Source: Alishewanella agri BL06 (lineage in GTDB: Bacteria > Pseudomonadota > Gammaproteobacteria > Enterobacterales > Alteromonadaceae). Taken from it: a stretch of DNA of 64,000 nt. Of the stretch, positions 35,638 to 45,179 are shown piece by piece; within the stretch, counting starts at the first letter, position 1, and each line of letters starts with the position of its first letter. The position numbers and the translations under genes were made by a program. The notes under the pieces were generated by a model. It was not told where the DNA came from and searched no databases. It saw nothing but the letters and a program-made list of their open reading frames with translations. The stretch lies in NCBI RefSeq assembly GCF_000272005.1, contig NZ_AKKU01000026.1, forward strand, positions 124,001 through 188,000, given 5' to 3'.

Positions 35638-37052
35638 TGAAAATCAGAGGGCTACAGCAGCAACTTGCCGCCAATACCTATCTGCTGCCGTCGCAGCGAG
35701 AGGTGTTAACCCGCTTGCTATTTCAACTGGCATTCAACGATTTTTCGCATTTGGCATTAATTGGCGCAGCGGGCAGCGGTAAATCAACCATAGCGTTAGT
35801 TCTGGCTGAATTATTGTCTGATTGTCAGGAAATGCCGGTGAATGTCGCTTTGGTAAGCTTGCCGGCAGTCGGGGCTGAGTTAAGGCAACAACTCGCCCAG
35901 CATTGGTTTGCTACGTCATCACTGAATGCCGCCGATTTATTATCCCGAATCAAAGCGCAGCCCGACGCCGAATTTGTTTTGCTGTTAGATAATGCTGACT
36001 TCTTGCAGGCCGAGGATTGGCAATGGTTGCAGCAGTTACCCGTCCGGATCTTCAGTTTCCGCCAACAGCCAGATGAGCGGATGCAGCTGAATCTAAGTAT
36101 ACCCGCGCTGACTCTGGCAGATAGTCAGCAGTTGCTGCAGGACGAACGACTTGACGCCATTAGCTTAGCTGAACGTTTTGCTCATAGTCAGGGTAATTTA
36201 TACCAGTTATTGCAACCTAAAAGCCGCCGCAGGGCCCAACTGCCAGCAAACGATAAGGCAAAGCGCGGCTTTCCTTGGCCGCTGGCGCTGCTAACTGCGG
36301 TGCTTGCGTTAGTAGCGGCCTTTATCTGGATGCTGCCGACGGCGACAGAGCCTCCTGTGGGTACTTTGCCAACAAAGCTCGTTGAACAACAACCAACTTC
36401 GCAGGCGACGCCATCTATAGTGACCTCCGGTTCTGAACAGATTAACTCTGAAACCGATACTGATCAGAGGGCACTACCTGCAGTAGAGCTGGCAGATGTC
36501 ACAAACCCGGATGCGACAGTGCCGGATATAGCCGAGATTACGCAGGATACGGAACCAGGCAGCGAGGAGCAGGTTGAGGCAACAGATATATTAGTTGCGG
36601 CAGACCAATTGTTGGTAACACCAAGCGACACTGCAGTGGTCTCCCCGTCAACGAATCTCGAGAGTGCAGCAAACGCCACACTGGCGACGGTAACGCCCGC
36701 TGACTCTGCAGAGTCAGATGTTGCCAATACTAAACACGCCATTTTAAATTGGGCTGCCAACCAACGTTTGGTACAGTTGGCCGTTCTATCAGAGCAGGCG
36801 GCAGTGTTAAGGTTTGCAAGCGACTTCCCAACAGTCGAGCACCTGGTCTATCAACGGCGCTGGCAAGGACGGGAGCAATGGGTAATCGTTGCAGGGCCTT
36901 TTGACAACAATGGTTCAGCACAAGGTTTTATTGAGCAGCTACCAGCCCGGTTACAGGCCAGCGGGCCCTTTCCGAAAATGGTGCGCTCAGTACAACAGGA
37001 AATATTAGCCTGGCAACGGTCGGCGCCGGCAGTGACAGAGCAGGGAAATTAA
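35637..37052 (+). CDS. damX: Cell division protein DamX (AAA + SPOR)
   Basis: A 471-residue inner-membrane protein. The cytoplasmic AAA-like domain has Walker A LIGAAGSGKSTIALVLAELL. A membrane segment follows at about 217-237, then an Asp/Glu/Thr/Pro-rich periplasmic linker (about 240-375) and a C-terminal SPOR domain (about 380-460) with the VYQRRWQGREQWVIVAGPF signature. SPOR binds glycans without stem peptides at the septum. E. coli DamX (428) has the SPOR part and a shorter cytoplasmic region. It is coupled to aroB by one base overlap and followed with no gap by dam. Confidence 0.93.
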   Translation: MKIRGLQQQLAANTYLLPSQREVLTRLLFQLAFNDFSHLALIGAAGSGKSTIALVLAELLSDCQEMPVNVALVSLPAVGAELRQQLAQHWFATSSLNAADLLSRIKAQPDAEFVLLLDNADFLQAEDWQWLQQLPVRIFSFRQQPDERMQLNLSIPALTLADSQQLLQDERLDAISLAERFAHSQGNLYQLLQPKSRRRAQLPANDKAKRGFPWPLALLTAVLALVAAFIWMLPTATEPPVGTLPTKLVEQQPTSQATPSIVTSGSEQINSETDTDQRALPAVELADVTNPDATVPDIAEITQDTEPGSEEQVEATDILVAADQLLVTPSDTAVVSPSTNLESAANATLATVTPADSAESDVANTKHAILNWAANQRLVQLAVLSEQAAVLRFASDFPTVEHLVYQRRWQGREQWVIVAGPFDNNGSAQGFIEQLPARLQASGPFPKMVRSVQQEILAWQRSAPAVTEQGN

Positions 37053-37886
37053 TTGGTGCAGCAAAGAAGTCGTGCTTTTCTAAAATGGGCGGGTGGTAAG
37101 TATAATCTGGTTTCTCAGATCCAACAGCACTTGCCGCAAGCCGATTGTCTGGTTGAACCTTTCGTTGGTGCCGGCTCGGTTTTTCTGAATACCCAATTTT
37201 CTGCTTATCGTTTAAACGATATTAATGCCGATCTGATTGAGCTGTATAAAATCATTCAGCAGCAAGCGGAACGCTATATCGCGGATGCCCGAATGCTCTT
37301 TGTCGACAGCGCTAATACTAAAAGCAGCTATCTGAACTTACGACAACAATTTAACGATCAGCAGGATAAGTACCAGCGTGCACTGTTGTTCTTGTATCTG
37401 AACCGGCATGGCTATAACGGCTTATGCCGTTACAATATGTCCGGTAAATTCAATGTACCCTTTGGCAGTTATAAAAAGCCGTATTTTCCGGAAGCAGAAT
37501 TATATTTTTTTGCAGAAAAAGCCCAGCGTGCGGAATTTAGCTGCTTAAGTTATCAGCAGGTGTTCGGCCAGCTGACAGCCGGTGATGTCGTGTATTGTGA
37601 CCCGCCTTATGTGCCGCTGAGTAAAACGGCGAGCTTTACCAGTTATGCCAGCCAGGGGTTTACCCTTGATGATCAAGCGCAGCTGGCGATCTTAGCAGAG
37701 CAAGCTCAGCAAAACGGCTGCAGTGTATTAATTAGTAACCACGATACGACCTGGACACGGAAGATTTACCATCAGGCTCAGTTACAGAGTATCGCTGTTG
37801 GACGTTCAATTAGTCAGAAAGGCCATAGCAGGGGCAAGGTACAAGAATTATTCGCGTTGTATCAGGCAGGCTCTACGAGTCGCTAG
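37053..37886 (+). CDS. dam: DNA adenine methyltransferase Dam
   Basis: Methylates adenine in GATC, guiding mismatch repair, replication timing and gene regulation. It has 277 residues. It contains the S-adenosylmethionine motif FLKWAGGKYNLV, the catalytic motif DPPYVPLS (about residue 183) and the late HDTTWTRKIYHQA segment, in D12-class order. The frame opens directly after the damX stop with TTG (37053) then GTG (37056) and no ATG, so translation probably depends on damX termination. The stop codon is part of CTAG, which also provides the stop of the convergent DUF2970 gene. Confidence 0.97.
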   Translation: MVQQRSRAFLKWAGGKYNLVSQIQQHLPQADCLVEPFVGAGSVFLNTQFSAYRLNDINADLIELYKIIQQQAERYIADARMLFVDSANTKSSYLNLRQQFNDQQDKYQRALLFLYLNRHGYNGLCRYNMSGKFNVPFGSYKKPYFPEAELYFFAEKAQRAEFSCLSYQQVFGQLTAGDVVYCDPPYVPLSKTASFTSYASQGFTLDDQAQLAILAEQAQQNGCSVLISNHDTTWTRKIYHQAQLQSIAVGRSISQKGHSRGKVQELFALYQAGSTSR

Positions 37887-38077
37887 TTCAGCACCAGAAA
37901 AACGATAAGTAGCAGTATTGCGACAAAAAACGCGGCAAGCACTATGCCGGTAACAATGTATGGTATTGCGCTTTGACTTTGAAAATCCTGCAGACGCTGC
38001 TGTTCTGACTGCACACCGATAAAAGCACCTAATACCGCTTTTACCACTTGCCGCAATCCGGGCTTAGCGGGACTCAT
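37883..38077 (-). CDS. DUF2970 small membrane protein
   Basis: A 64-residue protein with the DUF2970 pattern: an amphipathic N-terminus VVKAVLGAFIGVQSEQQRLQDFQ followed by one membrane helix (about 40-62). The function is unknown for the family. Its ATG is one base after the stop of the small exported protein upstream, so the two are coupled. Its TAG stop shares the palindrome CTAG with the dam stop on the other strand. Confidence 0.85.
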   Translation of the reverse strand: MSPAKPGLRQVVKAVLGAFIGVQSEQQRLQDFQSQSAIPYIVTGIVLAAFFVAILLLIVFLVLN

Positions 38078-38078
38078 C

Positions 38079-38318
38079 TCAGTTCTTTGGCGATTTTGCC
38101 GGCAGTAGCTGACTGACTAGTTCCAGAAAGTCGACGAAGTGAAATTGTGCCGAGCGACTGTTACCGGATAACCAGTTTAGCCAGTTATGTTGTGAGTCTT
38201 TGCAAGCAGAAGTAGTGCCTGTACAGTTGTCTGAGGCTGCATTGTTCTGCCAAACAGCAAAAGCAAGCAACAGGCTACTGGCTAACAGCAGTGATTTGCT
38301 CGTTTTGGTTAGTTTCAT
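38079..38318 (-). CDS. Small exported protein of unknown function
   Basis: A 79-residue open frame with a good start: AACAGGAATTAAC before the ATG gives an AGGA site. Residues 1-28 look like a signal peptide (KSLLLASSLLLAFAVWQ core, cut near NNAAS). The mature part of about 50 residues has two cysteines in CTGTTSAC that may pair, and an amphipathic end FHFVDFLELVSQLLP. I recognise no family. It is translationally coupled to the DUF2970 membrane protein, suggesting an envelope role. Confidence 0.65.
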   Translation of the reverse strand: MKLTKTSKSLLLASSLLLAFAVWQNNAASDNCTGTTSACKDSQHNWLNWLSGNSRSAQFHFVDFLELVSQLLPAKSPKN

Positions 38319-38367
38319 GTTAATTCCTGTTAACGTGATGCAGAGGCGCTAATCATAGTTGATTCTA

Positions 38368-38413
38368 TCGCCAGACACAAGCTGATTAATTATTATACGC
38401 TGTGGTCTGGCGA
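38368..38413 (-). repeat. Inverted repeat downstream of the TorF-type porin gene
   Basis: TCGCCAGAC (38368-38376) pairs with GTCTGGCGA (38405-38413) around a 28-base AT-rich loop. It lies just after the porin stop codon on the minus strand. No T tract follows, so it may protect or weakly terminate the porin mRNA. Confidence 0.4.
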
Positions 38414-38433
38414 TGAAAAGCGCGCTGCAACCG

Positions 38434-39117
38434 TTAAAACGCTTTCGAAACGCCGAAAATTACCCGGCTGTCACACAGGTTACAGTCTTTAATATCGGTA
38501 TCAACATAGGCCAGCGACAGCCCCAGGCCTAACACTTCGGTACTGAGGGTGACACCGTAATCCAAATAACTGGCGCTGCTGTCATCGGCATACTCGTTAT
38601 GGCCCAAATGAAAATCCAGTGCCAGATTATCGGTCAAGGCCAGGCTGTAGCCAGCATAGACATAGTAGTAATTACCGCTGTTGGCATAATAGTCATCACT
38701 ATAAGCCAGTCCGAAGGTAAGATCTTTGTAGGAGACCGAGCCATACAGTTCCCAGAAATTCGAGCCTTCGAATTCGGTATTCGGATAACCATAGCGCATA
38801 ATACCGACATCAGCGGTCCAATCTTCCGCAATATCACCACTCCAGCCGAACAAAACATCCAGCTCTAAGGTGCCCTGGCCACCGAAATCGACACTGGAAC
38901 CCCAGACTGAAACATACCAGCCTGATTCCGTCGCCAGCGTCAAGCCACCCTGTAAGGCGGGCGCTTCGTCGGTTTGTGAAATCCCCCGAAATGCATAATC
39001 AGATACAATCGTAATATCGCCACTAACTTCGACTGCTTGCGCAGTTTGGCTGCTCAACCCGGCCGCCAATAACAGGCCGCTTAACCCTAATGTCATTACA
39101 CTTTTGCTTGCTGTCAT
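38434..39117 (-). CDS. TorF-family putative outer-membrane porin
   Basis: A 227-residue beta-barrel protein. The signal peptide is residues 1-28 (cut after AQA). The mature start VEVSGDITIVSDYAFRGISQTDEAPALQGG, quoted as a landmark, is diagnostic of the TIGR02001/TorF putative porin family. Alternating aromatic and polar residues continue to a terminal Phe (GVSKAF), the outer-membrane assembly signal. Cysteines in DCNLCDS near the end are unusual for a porin. The family is thought to form substrate pores, but the substrate is unknown. It is transcribed alone, leftward. Confidence 0.85.
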   Translation of the reverse strand: MTASKSVMTLGLSGLLLAAGLSSQTAQAVEVSGDITIVSDYAFRGISQTDEAPALQGGLTLATESGWYVSVWGSSVDFGGQGTLELDVLFGWSGDIAEDWTADVGIMRYGYPNTEFEGSNFWELYGSVSYKDLTFGLAYSDDYYANSGNYYYVYAGYSLALTDNLALDFHLGHNEYADDSSASYLDYGVTLSTEVLGLGLSLAYVDTDIKDCNLCDSRVIFGVSKAF

Positions 39118-39343
39118 TGTTAGATCCCCTCAGATTAGATTCATCCAGACAATTCCAAGATATATGCCATTTTATAAAAGTGTTTAATAACAGTAATTTA
39201 GGGTTGCTCGGTTGATGCCTGAACCGCAGGCTTGCCGTCTGCTGGTGCAGCCTTGCCTGATTTTTGTGCAATCACCCGCTAACCATGCTGCTTTCTGCGG
39301 TAGAATTCAGTAAAGTCTGCGTTTTGTGCCGGGGAACACCGCT

Positions 39344-40018
39344 ATGCAACCTTATTTAATTGCGCCTTCTATTTTATCCGCCGATTTTGCCCGTTTGGGC
39401 GAGGATGTCAGCAAGGTGCTGGCGGCAGGCGCCGATGTCGTGCATTTTGATGTGATGGATAACCATTATGTGCCTAATCTGACGATAGGTCCGATGGTGT
39501 GTCAGGCTTTGCGTAACTACGGTATTACCGCACCGATTGATGTGCATCTGATGGTCGAACCGGTGGACAGCTTGGTGCCGCAATTTGCCAAAGCCGGGGC
39601 CAGCATTATTACTTTCCATCCTGAGGCGTCGCGCCATGTCGACCGTACCTTGCAGCTGATTAAAGATCAGGGTTGTCAGGCTGGCCTGGTATTTAACCCG
39701 GCGACACCGCTAAGTTATCTTGACTATGTGCTGGATAAGGTCGATGTGATTTTGCTGATGTCAGTGAACCCTGGTTTTGGTGGCCAAAAGTTTATTCCGG
39801 CAACTTTAGACAAACTGCAGGCGGCGCGGCATTTAATTGATAGCAGTGGTTTGCCGATCCGTTTAGAGATTGATGGCGGTGTCACGGTAGCCAATATTGC
39901 CGAAATTGCTGCCGCCGGGGCGGATATGTTTGTTGCCGGTTCTGCAATTTTTAACAGTCCGGATTATGCAGCAACGATCGCCCAGATGCGCCAGCAACTG
40001 GCAGCGGTAACGGGTTAA
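39344..40018 (+). CDS. rpe: Ribulose-phosphate 3-epimerase Rpe
   Basis: Interconverts ribulose-5-phosphate and xylulose-5-phosphate in the pentose phosphate pathway. It has 224 residues from the ATG at 39344 after GGGGAAC; an upstream in-frame GTG is rejected because the protein normally begins at [15 protein letters not shown]. Metal-binding motifs [23 protein letters not shown] and [16 protein letters not shown] are all present, with RLEIDGGV near the end. It normally sits in dam-rpe-gph-trpS; gph is missing here. Confidence 0.97.
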   Translation: MQPYLIAPSILSADFARLGEDVSKVLAAGADVVHFDVMDNHYVPNLTIGPMVCQALRNYGITAPIDVHLMVEPVDSLVPQFAKAGASIITFHPEASRHVDRTLQLIKDQGCQAGLVFNPATPLSYLDYVLDKVDVILLMSVNPGFGGQKFIPATLDKLQAARHLIDSSGLPIRLEIDGGVTVANIAEIAAAGADMFVAGSAIFNSPDYAATIAQMRQQLAAVTG

Positions 40019-40026
40019 TGTATAAT
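39998..40026 (+). promoter_or_regulatory. trpS promoter inside the 3' end of rpe
   Basis: CTGGCA (39998-40003), a 17-bp spacer and a perfect TATAAT (40021-40026). The -35 is within the rpe coding region. It gives trpS an independent start. Confidence 0.6.
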
Positions 40027-40067
40027 AGCGGTCTTTTTTTTGAACTTAACACAGGACTTTGCACAGC

Positions 40068-41072
40068 ATGAGCCGTAAACCCATAGTACTCAGTGGCGCC
40101 CAGCCGTCCGGACAATTGACCATCGGTAACTATCTGGGCGCGCTGCGGCAGTGGGATCAGATGCAGGACGACTACAACTGTTTATACTGCATTGTTGATT
40201 TACATGCGATTACCGTACGTCAAGATCCTGCTGCCCTGCACAGTGCTTCACTGGACAGCCTGGCGTTGTATTTGGCTTGTGGCATTGATCCCAAGCGCTC
40301 GGCGGTGTTTATGCAATCGCACGTGCCGGAGCATAGTCAACTGGCTTGGGTATTGAATTGCTATACTCAGTTCGGTGAGCTAAGTCGGATGACGCAATTT
40401 AAAGACAAGTCAGAGCGACACAATAACAATGTCAACGCCGGCCTCTTTACCTACCCGGTGCTGATGGCTGCCGATATTCTGCTGTATCAGGCAAATCAGG
40501 TACCGGTAGGTCATGATCAGAAGCAGCACCTGGAATTGGCGCGTGATGTGGCCTTGCGCTTTAATGCGCTGCATGGCGAGGTATTCACTGTACCAGAGCC
40601 CTTTATTCCCCAGGTGGCAGCCCGGGTAATGAGCCTGCAGGAACCCACCAAGAAGATGTCGAAATCGGATGAGAACCCGTGGAATTTCGTTGGCTTGCTG
40701 GAAGATCCGAAGATGATCAGCAAAAAGTTCAAAAAAGCCATTACCGACTCCGAAGATCCACCGCGGGTGTATTTTGATTTGGACAACAAACCCGGTGTTG
40801 CCAATTTGCTGAATATCTTAAGTGGTGTGACGGGCAAAACGGTGGCCGCGCTGGAGGCGGAATACGAGGGTAAGATGTATGGCCATTTAAAAGGCGACGT
40901 TGCGGATGCCGTCATCAGCTTGCTGGAGCCGGTGCAACAAAGCTTCCGTGAAATCCGTGCTGACCAGACACTGATGCAGCAAGTGATGCGGGAAGGTGCC
41001 GCCAAAGCACGTGAACATGCCAGCCGTACCCTGGCCGCAGTGAATACTGCGGTGGGTTTTGTTGCACCTTAA
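40068..41072 (+). CDS. trpS: Tryptophan--tRNA ligase TrpS
   Basis: Class I aminoacyl-tRNA synthetase, 334 residues from the ATG at 40068. The HIGH-like motif is [14 protein letters not shown], the mobile loop is [10 protein letters not shown] (KMSKS), and [13 protein letters not shown] and [18 protein letters not shown] are conserved. It follows rpe by 49 bp and has its own promoter candidate. The DUF6671 gene follows 29 bp later and may be co-transcribed. Confidence 0.97.
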   Translation: MSRKPIVLSGAQPSGQLTIGNYLGALRQWDQMQDDYNCLYCIVDLHAITVRQDPAALHSASLDSLALYLACGIDPKRSAVFMQSHVPEHSQLAWVLNCYTQFGELSRMTQFKDKSERHNNNVNAGLFTYPVLMAADILLYQANQVPVGHDQKQHLELARDVALRFNALHGEVFTVPEPFIPQVAARVMSLQEPTKKMSKSDENPWNFVGLLEDPKMISKKFKKAITDSEDPPRVYFDLDNKPGVANLLNILSGVTGKTVAALEAEYEGKMYGHLKGDVADAVISLLEPVQQSFREIRADQTLMQQVMREGAAKAREHASRTLAAVNTAVGFVAP

Positions 41073-41101
41073 GCAGCCCGGTTAGCTTGGAGCCGCGCCA
41101 G

Positions 41102-41893
41102 ATGCAGCCGGTCGCTTTTTTAACCCAACATGGCAAGGTACCGCTACTGGTTGACGCTTTAGCTCCGCTGGGTTGGCAGGTTTTTGGCGTAACGGGTTTT
41201 GATACTGATTTATTGGGCAGTTTTGCCGGCGAGCAGCCACGTTTTATGACTGCCGCTGAGTGCGCGTTACGCAAAGCGGCCATTGCCGCCGAGCTGGCAG
41301 GGACTGCCATCGGTATCGGCAGTGAGGGTAGCTTTACGGCCGGTCCTTACGGTTTGGGTACCTTAAATCAGGAATTGTTGTGCTGTGTCCATCTTGATGA
41401 GGGCTGGGCGGTTACGGCGCGAGCGCAGCAACTTTGCACTGCCCGCAGCTGGCAAGTAACGGCAGCTACCGAACTGGAAACGATATTGCCTACGCTGCCT
41501 AATCAGCAGTTATTGTTGGTCAAACAGGGCCCGCGACTGGCCAAAGCATTGAGCGTTGCGCAAGCCCGGCGGCACTGCGTTGACTGGCTGGATGCCGGCC
41601 CGGTGCAATTGGAATATGATCTGCGGGCGCATTGTAGCCCAGAGCGGCAACAGGTGATCCGGTTAGCGGCAGAAAATTTGTACCAACGGTTACAGCGACG
41701 CTGTCCGCATTGCCAGACCCCGGGGTTTTGGCCAGAGCAAGCGTTAAGCGGATTGCCTTGTGCTGATTGTGGTCAACCTACGCAACAGGCGAGAGGCCAT
41801 CGCGCCAGCTGTCAACGCTGTGATTACCAGCAAGACCAGTTACACAGCGGCGGCTATGCCGATCCTGCCTATTGCCAGTACTGTAATCCATAG
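41102..41893 (+). CDS. DUF6671 family protein with double zinc ribbon
   Basis: A 263-residue protein from the ATG at 41102 (a TTG at 41087 would add five residues). Conserved N-terminal features are TQHGK, GFDTDLLGSF, an Arg/Lys pair in PRFMTAAECALRKAA and SEGSF (74-78). The EYDLRAHCSPER segment precedes a C-terminal half with four CxxC pairs (201-204, 220-223, 237-240, 258-261) ending CNP, predicting two zinc ribbons. No function is known for the family. The K...SEG pattern loosely recalls the YjjX/ITPase-type nucleotide phosphatases, which is only a hypothesis. It lies between two translation genes, trpS and sua5. Confidence 0.8.
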   Translation: MQPVAFLTQHGKVPLLVDALAPLGWQVFGVTGFDTDLLGSFAGEQPRFMTAAECALRKAAIAAELAGTAIGIGSEGSFTAGPYGLGTLNQELLCCVHLDEGWAVTARAQQLCTARSWQVTAATELETILPTLPNQQLLLVKQGPRLAKALSVAQARRHCVDWLDAGPVQLEYDLRAHCSPERQQVIRLAAENLYQRLQRRCPHCQTPGFWPEQALSGLPCADCGQPTQQARGHRASCQRCDYQQDQLHSGGYADPAYCQYCNP

Positions 41894-41952
41894 ACGGTGC
41901 AACCGATAACAGGCTGACCCATAAGCAGGGTTGGCCATAAACAGAGTACCAG

Positions 41953-42924
41953 ATGAACACAGAGTTATTAGCTGCCGATAAGCCAGCGGATCTGAACCGG
42001 GCTGCAGCCTTATTACAGCAGGGCGCTTTGGTGGCTGTGCCCACTGAAACGGTATATGGTTTAGCGGCCAATGCGGCAGATCCGACTGCCGTGGCAAAAA
42101 TTTTTCAGGCCAAGGGGCGGCCCGCGGATCATCCGTTGATTGTCCACATCCCGGATCTGGCGATGCTGGAGCAGTTCGCTATTAAGATCCCGGCCACAGC
42201 ATATCAATTGGCAGCCGCGTTCTGGCCGGGGCCACTTACCCTGTTGTTACATAAGGCACCTGATGTGAGTCCGGTCGTCACTGGCGGCTTAGAGACCATT
42301 GGTATTCGTATGCCGGCCCATCCCGCCCTGCTGGCCTTACTGCAACAAGCCAGGCTTGCGGTAGCGGCACCTTCCGCCAACCCTTATAAAAAGCTCAGCC
42401 CAACCCGTGCCAGCCAGGTGCTGCATGGCATGGCCGGGAAAGTTGCTGCGGTGTTAGATGGTGGTCCTTGCCAACATGGTCTGGAGTCGACCATTGTCGA
42501 TCTGACGGGTGAGCAAATCCAAATCCTCCGCAGTGGGCCGATTAGCGCGACACAACTGGAACAGGTGTTAGGATGCCGTGTCACGACGCCGCTACAACAT
42601 CAGGTAAAGGTTTCAGGGAATGTCGGTGCCCATTATCAGCCCAATACTCCCGTTTATCTGTTAGCGCCGGAGGCATTGTTGGCGCGCCTCGCCAGCAGTA
42701 ATGCACGTCGAGCGGTGCTTTATTATTCGGCCTTGCCAGTGACCAACGCGGCCTATCAACAACAATTGCCGGCGACAGCAGCCGGCTATGCGCAGCAGCT
42801 TTATCATCAGCTGTTTTTAGCCGATCAACAGGGCGTTGCTGAAATTCTGGTTGAGCAACCGCCACACAGTCCTGGCTGGGAAGCGGTACAGGATCGTCTG
42901 CGCCGGGCCGCCCACCATGAGTAG
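41953..42924 (+). CDS. Threonylcarbamoyl-AMP synthase, two-domain Sua5 type
   Basis: Makes threonylcarbamoyl-AMP for the t6A37 modification of ANN-reading tRNAs. It has 323 residues. The N-terminal YrdC domain (about 10-200) shows VPTETVYGLAANA, KGRPADHPLIVH, FWPGPLTLLL and APSANPYKKLSPT. After the linker SGNVGAHYQPNTPVYL comes the C-terminal Sua5 domain (about 225-320). Enterobacteria carry the short TsaC; the long form is common elsewhere. The pabA start is 18 bp downstream. A paralogous short TsaC elsewhere cannot be excluded. Confidence 0.93.
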   Translation: MNTELLAADKPADLNRAAALLQQGALVAVPTETVYGLAANAADPTAVAKIFQAKGRPADHPLIVHIPDLAMLEQFAIKIPATAYQLAAAFWPGPLTLLLHKAPDVSPVVTGGLETIGIRMPAHPALLALLQQARLAVAAPSANPYKKLSPTRASQVLHGMAGKVAAVLDGGPCQHGLESTIVDLTGEQIQILRSGPISATQLEQVLGCRVTTPLQHQVKVSGNVGAHYQPNTPVYLLAPEALLARLASSNARRAVLYYSALPVTNAAYQQQLPATAAGYAQQLYHQLFLADQQGVAEILVEQPPHSPGWEAVQDRLRRAAHHE

Positions 42925-42942
42925 CCGCTACAGGTCCGCGCT

Positions 42943-43527
42943 ATGTTATTGATGATTGATAACTATGACTCCTTTACCTGGAATCTGGTGCAGTATTTTC
43001 AGGCGTTGGGGCAGCAGGTATTGGTAAAGCGTAATGATGAGCTGAGCTTAACGCAAATCCGGCAATTAGCACCTGACTATCTGGTGATTTCACCGGGCCC
43101 GGGTACCCCGGATCAGGCGGGGATCAGTTTGGCGGCGATTGAACACTTTGCCGGCAAAATGCCAATTCTCGGTGTTTGCCTTGGGCATCAGGCGATAGCA
43201 CAAGTACTGGGCGCTAAGGTCATTCGGGCGCGCCAGGTGATGCATGGTAAAAACTCAATGCTTGAGCATCAACAGCAATCGGTTTTTGCCAGCTTGCCCA
43301 GTCCGTTGAGCGTTACCCGCTATCATTCCCTGGTGGTGGCGGCGGATACCTTACCCTCACAGGTTGTCCGAACCGCTTACACCGCGCCGGAAGCAGATGG
43401 CTGGCGCGACCTGATGGGGTTGTGGCTGCCAGAGTTACAGCTACATGGCGTGCAATTTCACCCGGAAGCCATCCTTACTGAGCATGGTCGGACCATGTTG
43501 GCGAATTTTTTAGCAGTGACTGCTTAA
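42943..43527 (+). CDS. pabA: Aminodeoxychorismate/anthranilate synthase glutamine amidotransferase PabA
   Basis: Glutaminase subunit that supplies ammonia to PabB (folate) and possibly TrpE. It has 194 residues. The triad is visible: Cys79 in GVCLGHQAIAQ, and His/Glu in HGVQFHPEAI. NYDSFTWNLVQYF at the start and ISPGPGTPDQAG form the oxyanion region. The pabA-argD neighbourhood is shared with E. coli and Shewanella and favours PabA over TrpG. There is a 265-bp gap before argD. Confidence 0.93.
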   Translation: MLLMIDNYDSFTWNLVQYFQALGQQVLVKRNDELSLTQIRQLAPDYLVISPGPGTPDQAGISLAAIEHFAGKMPILGVCLGHQAIAQVLGAKVIRARQVMHGKNSMLEHQQQSVFASLPSPLSVTRYHSLVVAADTLPSQVVRTAYTAPEADGWRDLMGLWLPELQLHGVQFHPEAILTEHGRTMLANFLAVTA

Positions 43528-43581
43528 GCTGAACGTGAAAAGTGGACCAGTGGGCTGCATGGCTGATGCCGCTTGCGTTAA

Positions 43582-43618
43582 GCCAGCATTAGGTTGTCCA
43601 AGCTAGCATCAGGCTGCC
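43582..43618. repeat. Degenerate tandem repeat between pabA and argD
   Basis: Two 17-bp units with a 20-bp period, GCCAGCATTAGGTTGTC and GCTAGCATCAGGCTGCC, differ only by C/T changes at four positions. The segment GGCTGATGCC just upstream (43561-43570) can pair with the GCATCAG of the second unit. Confidence 0.5.
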
Positions 43619-43651
43619 GCTTAGTTATTCAAATCCTATGCAAATCTATCT

Positions 43652-43685
43652 GCAGCCCTTGTTTTTTCAGGGCTGCGCCGCTTTT
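43652..43685 (+). terminator. Terminator-like hairpin between pabA and argD
   Basis: GCAGCCCT (43652-43659), a T-rich 9-base loop and AGGGCTGC (43669-43676), followed by GCCGCTTTTT. It probably ends the sua5-pabA transcript. Confidence 0.6.
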
Positions 43686-43729
43686 TCCGGGCAAGACAAC
43701 ACTATTTAAATCTGTAATAATGCAGTTAA

Positions 43730-45010
<1,281 letters not shown>

Positions 45011-45017
45011 TATCAAA

Positions 45018-45070
45018 GGCTCCTAAGGTGTCAACAAGAACACCGGAGCCGGCAGAGTTCAGACTCTGCC
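45018..45070 (+). terminator. Two adjacent stem-loops between argD and astA
   Basis: First: GGCTCC-TAA-GGTGT ... ACACC-GGAGCC (45018-45050), two stacked stems. Second: GGCAGAG-N6-CTCTGCC (45051-45070), followed 12 bases later by TTTTT. They abut with no gap. They likely reduce readthrough from argD into astAD or stabilise the argD mRNA. Confidence 0.6.
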
Positions 45071-45179
45071 ATGAGCCGATTCTTTTTAAAGCAAGCAAAT
45101 TGGTATCCAACAGTGGGCACGCAGCGAGGTCACTTGCTGCAGCGCAACTGGATATAAAGCAATAATGGAGTAAGCGACA

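Noticed and set aside
11970-38413. Shared GTCTGGCGAT before rpmE and after the porin gene
   Set aside because: A 10-base match is expected by chance many times in a window of this size and the contexts differ.
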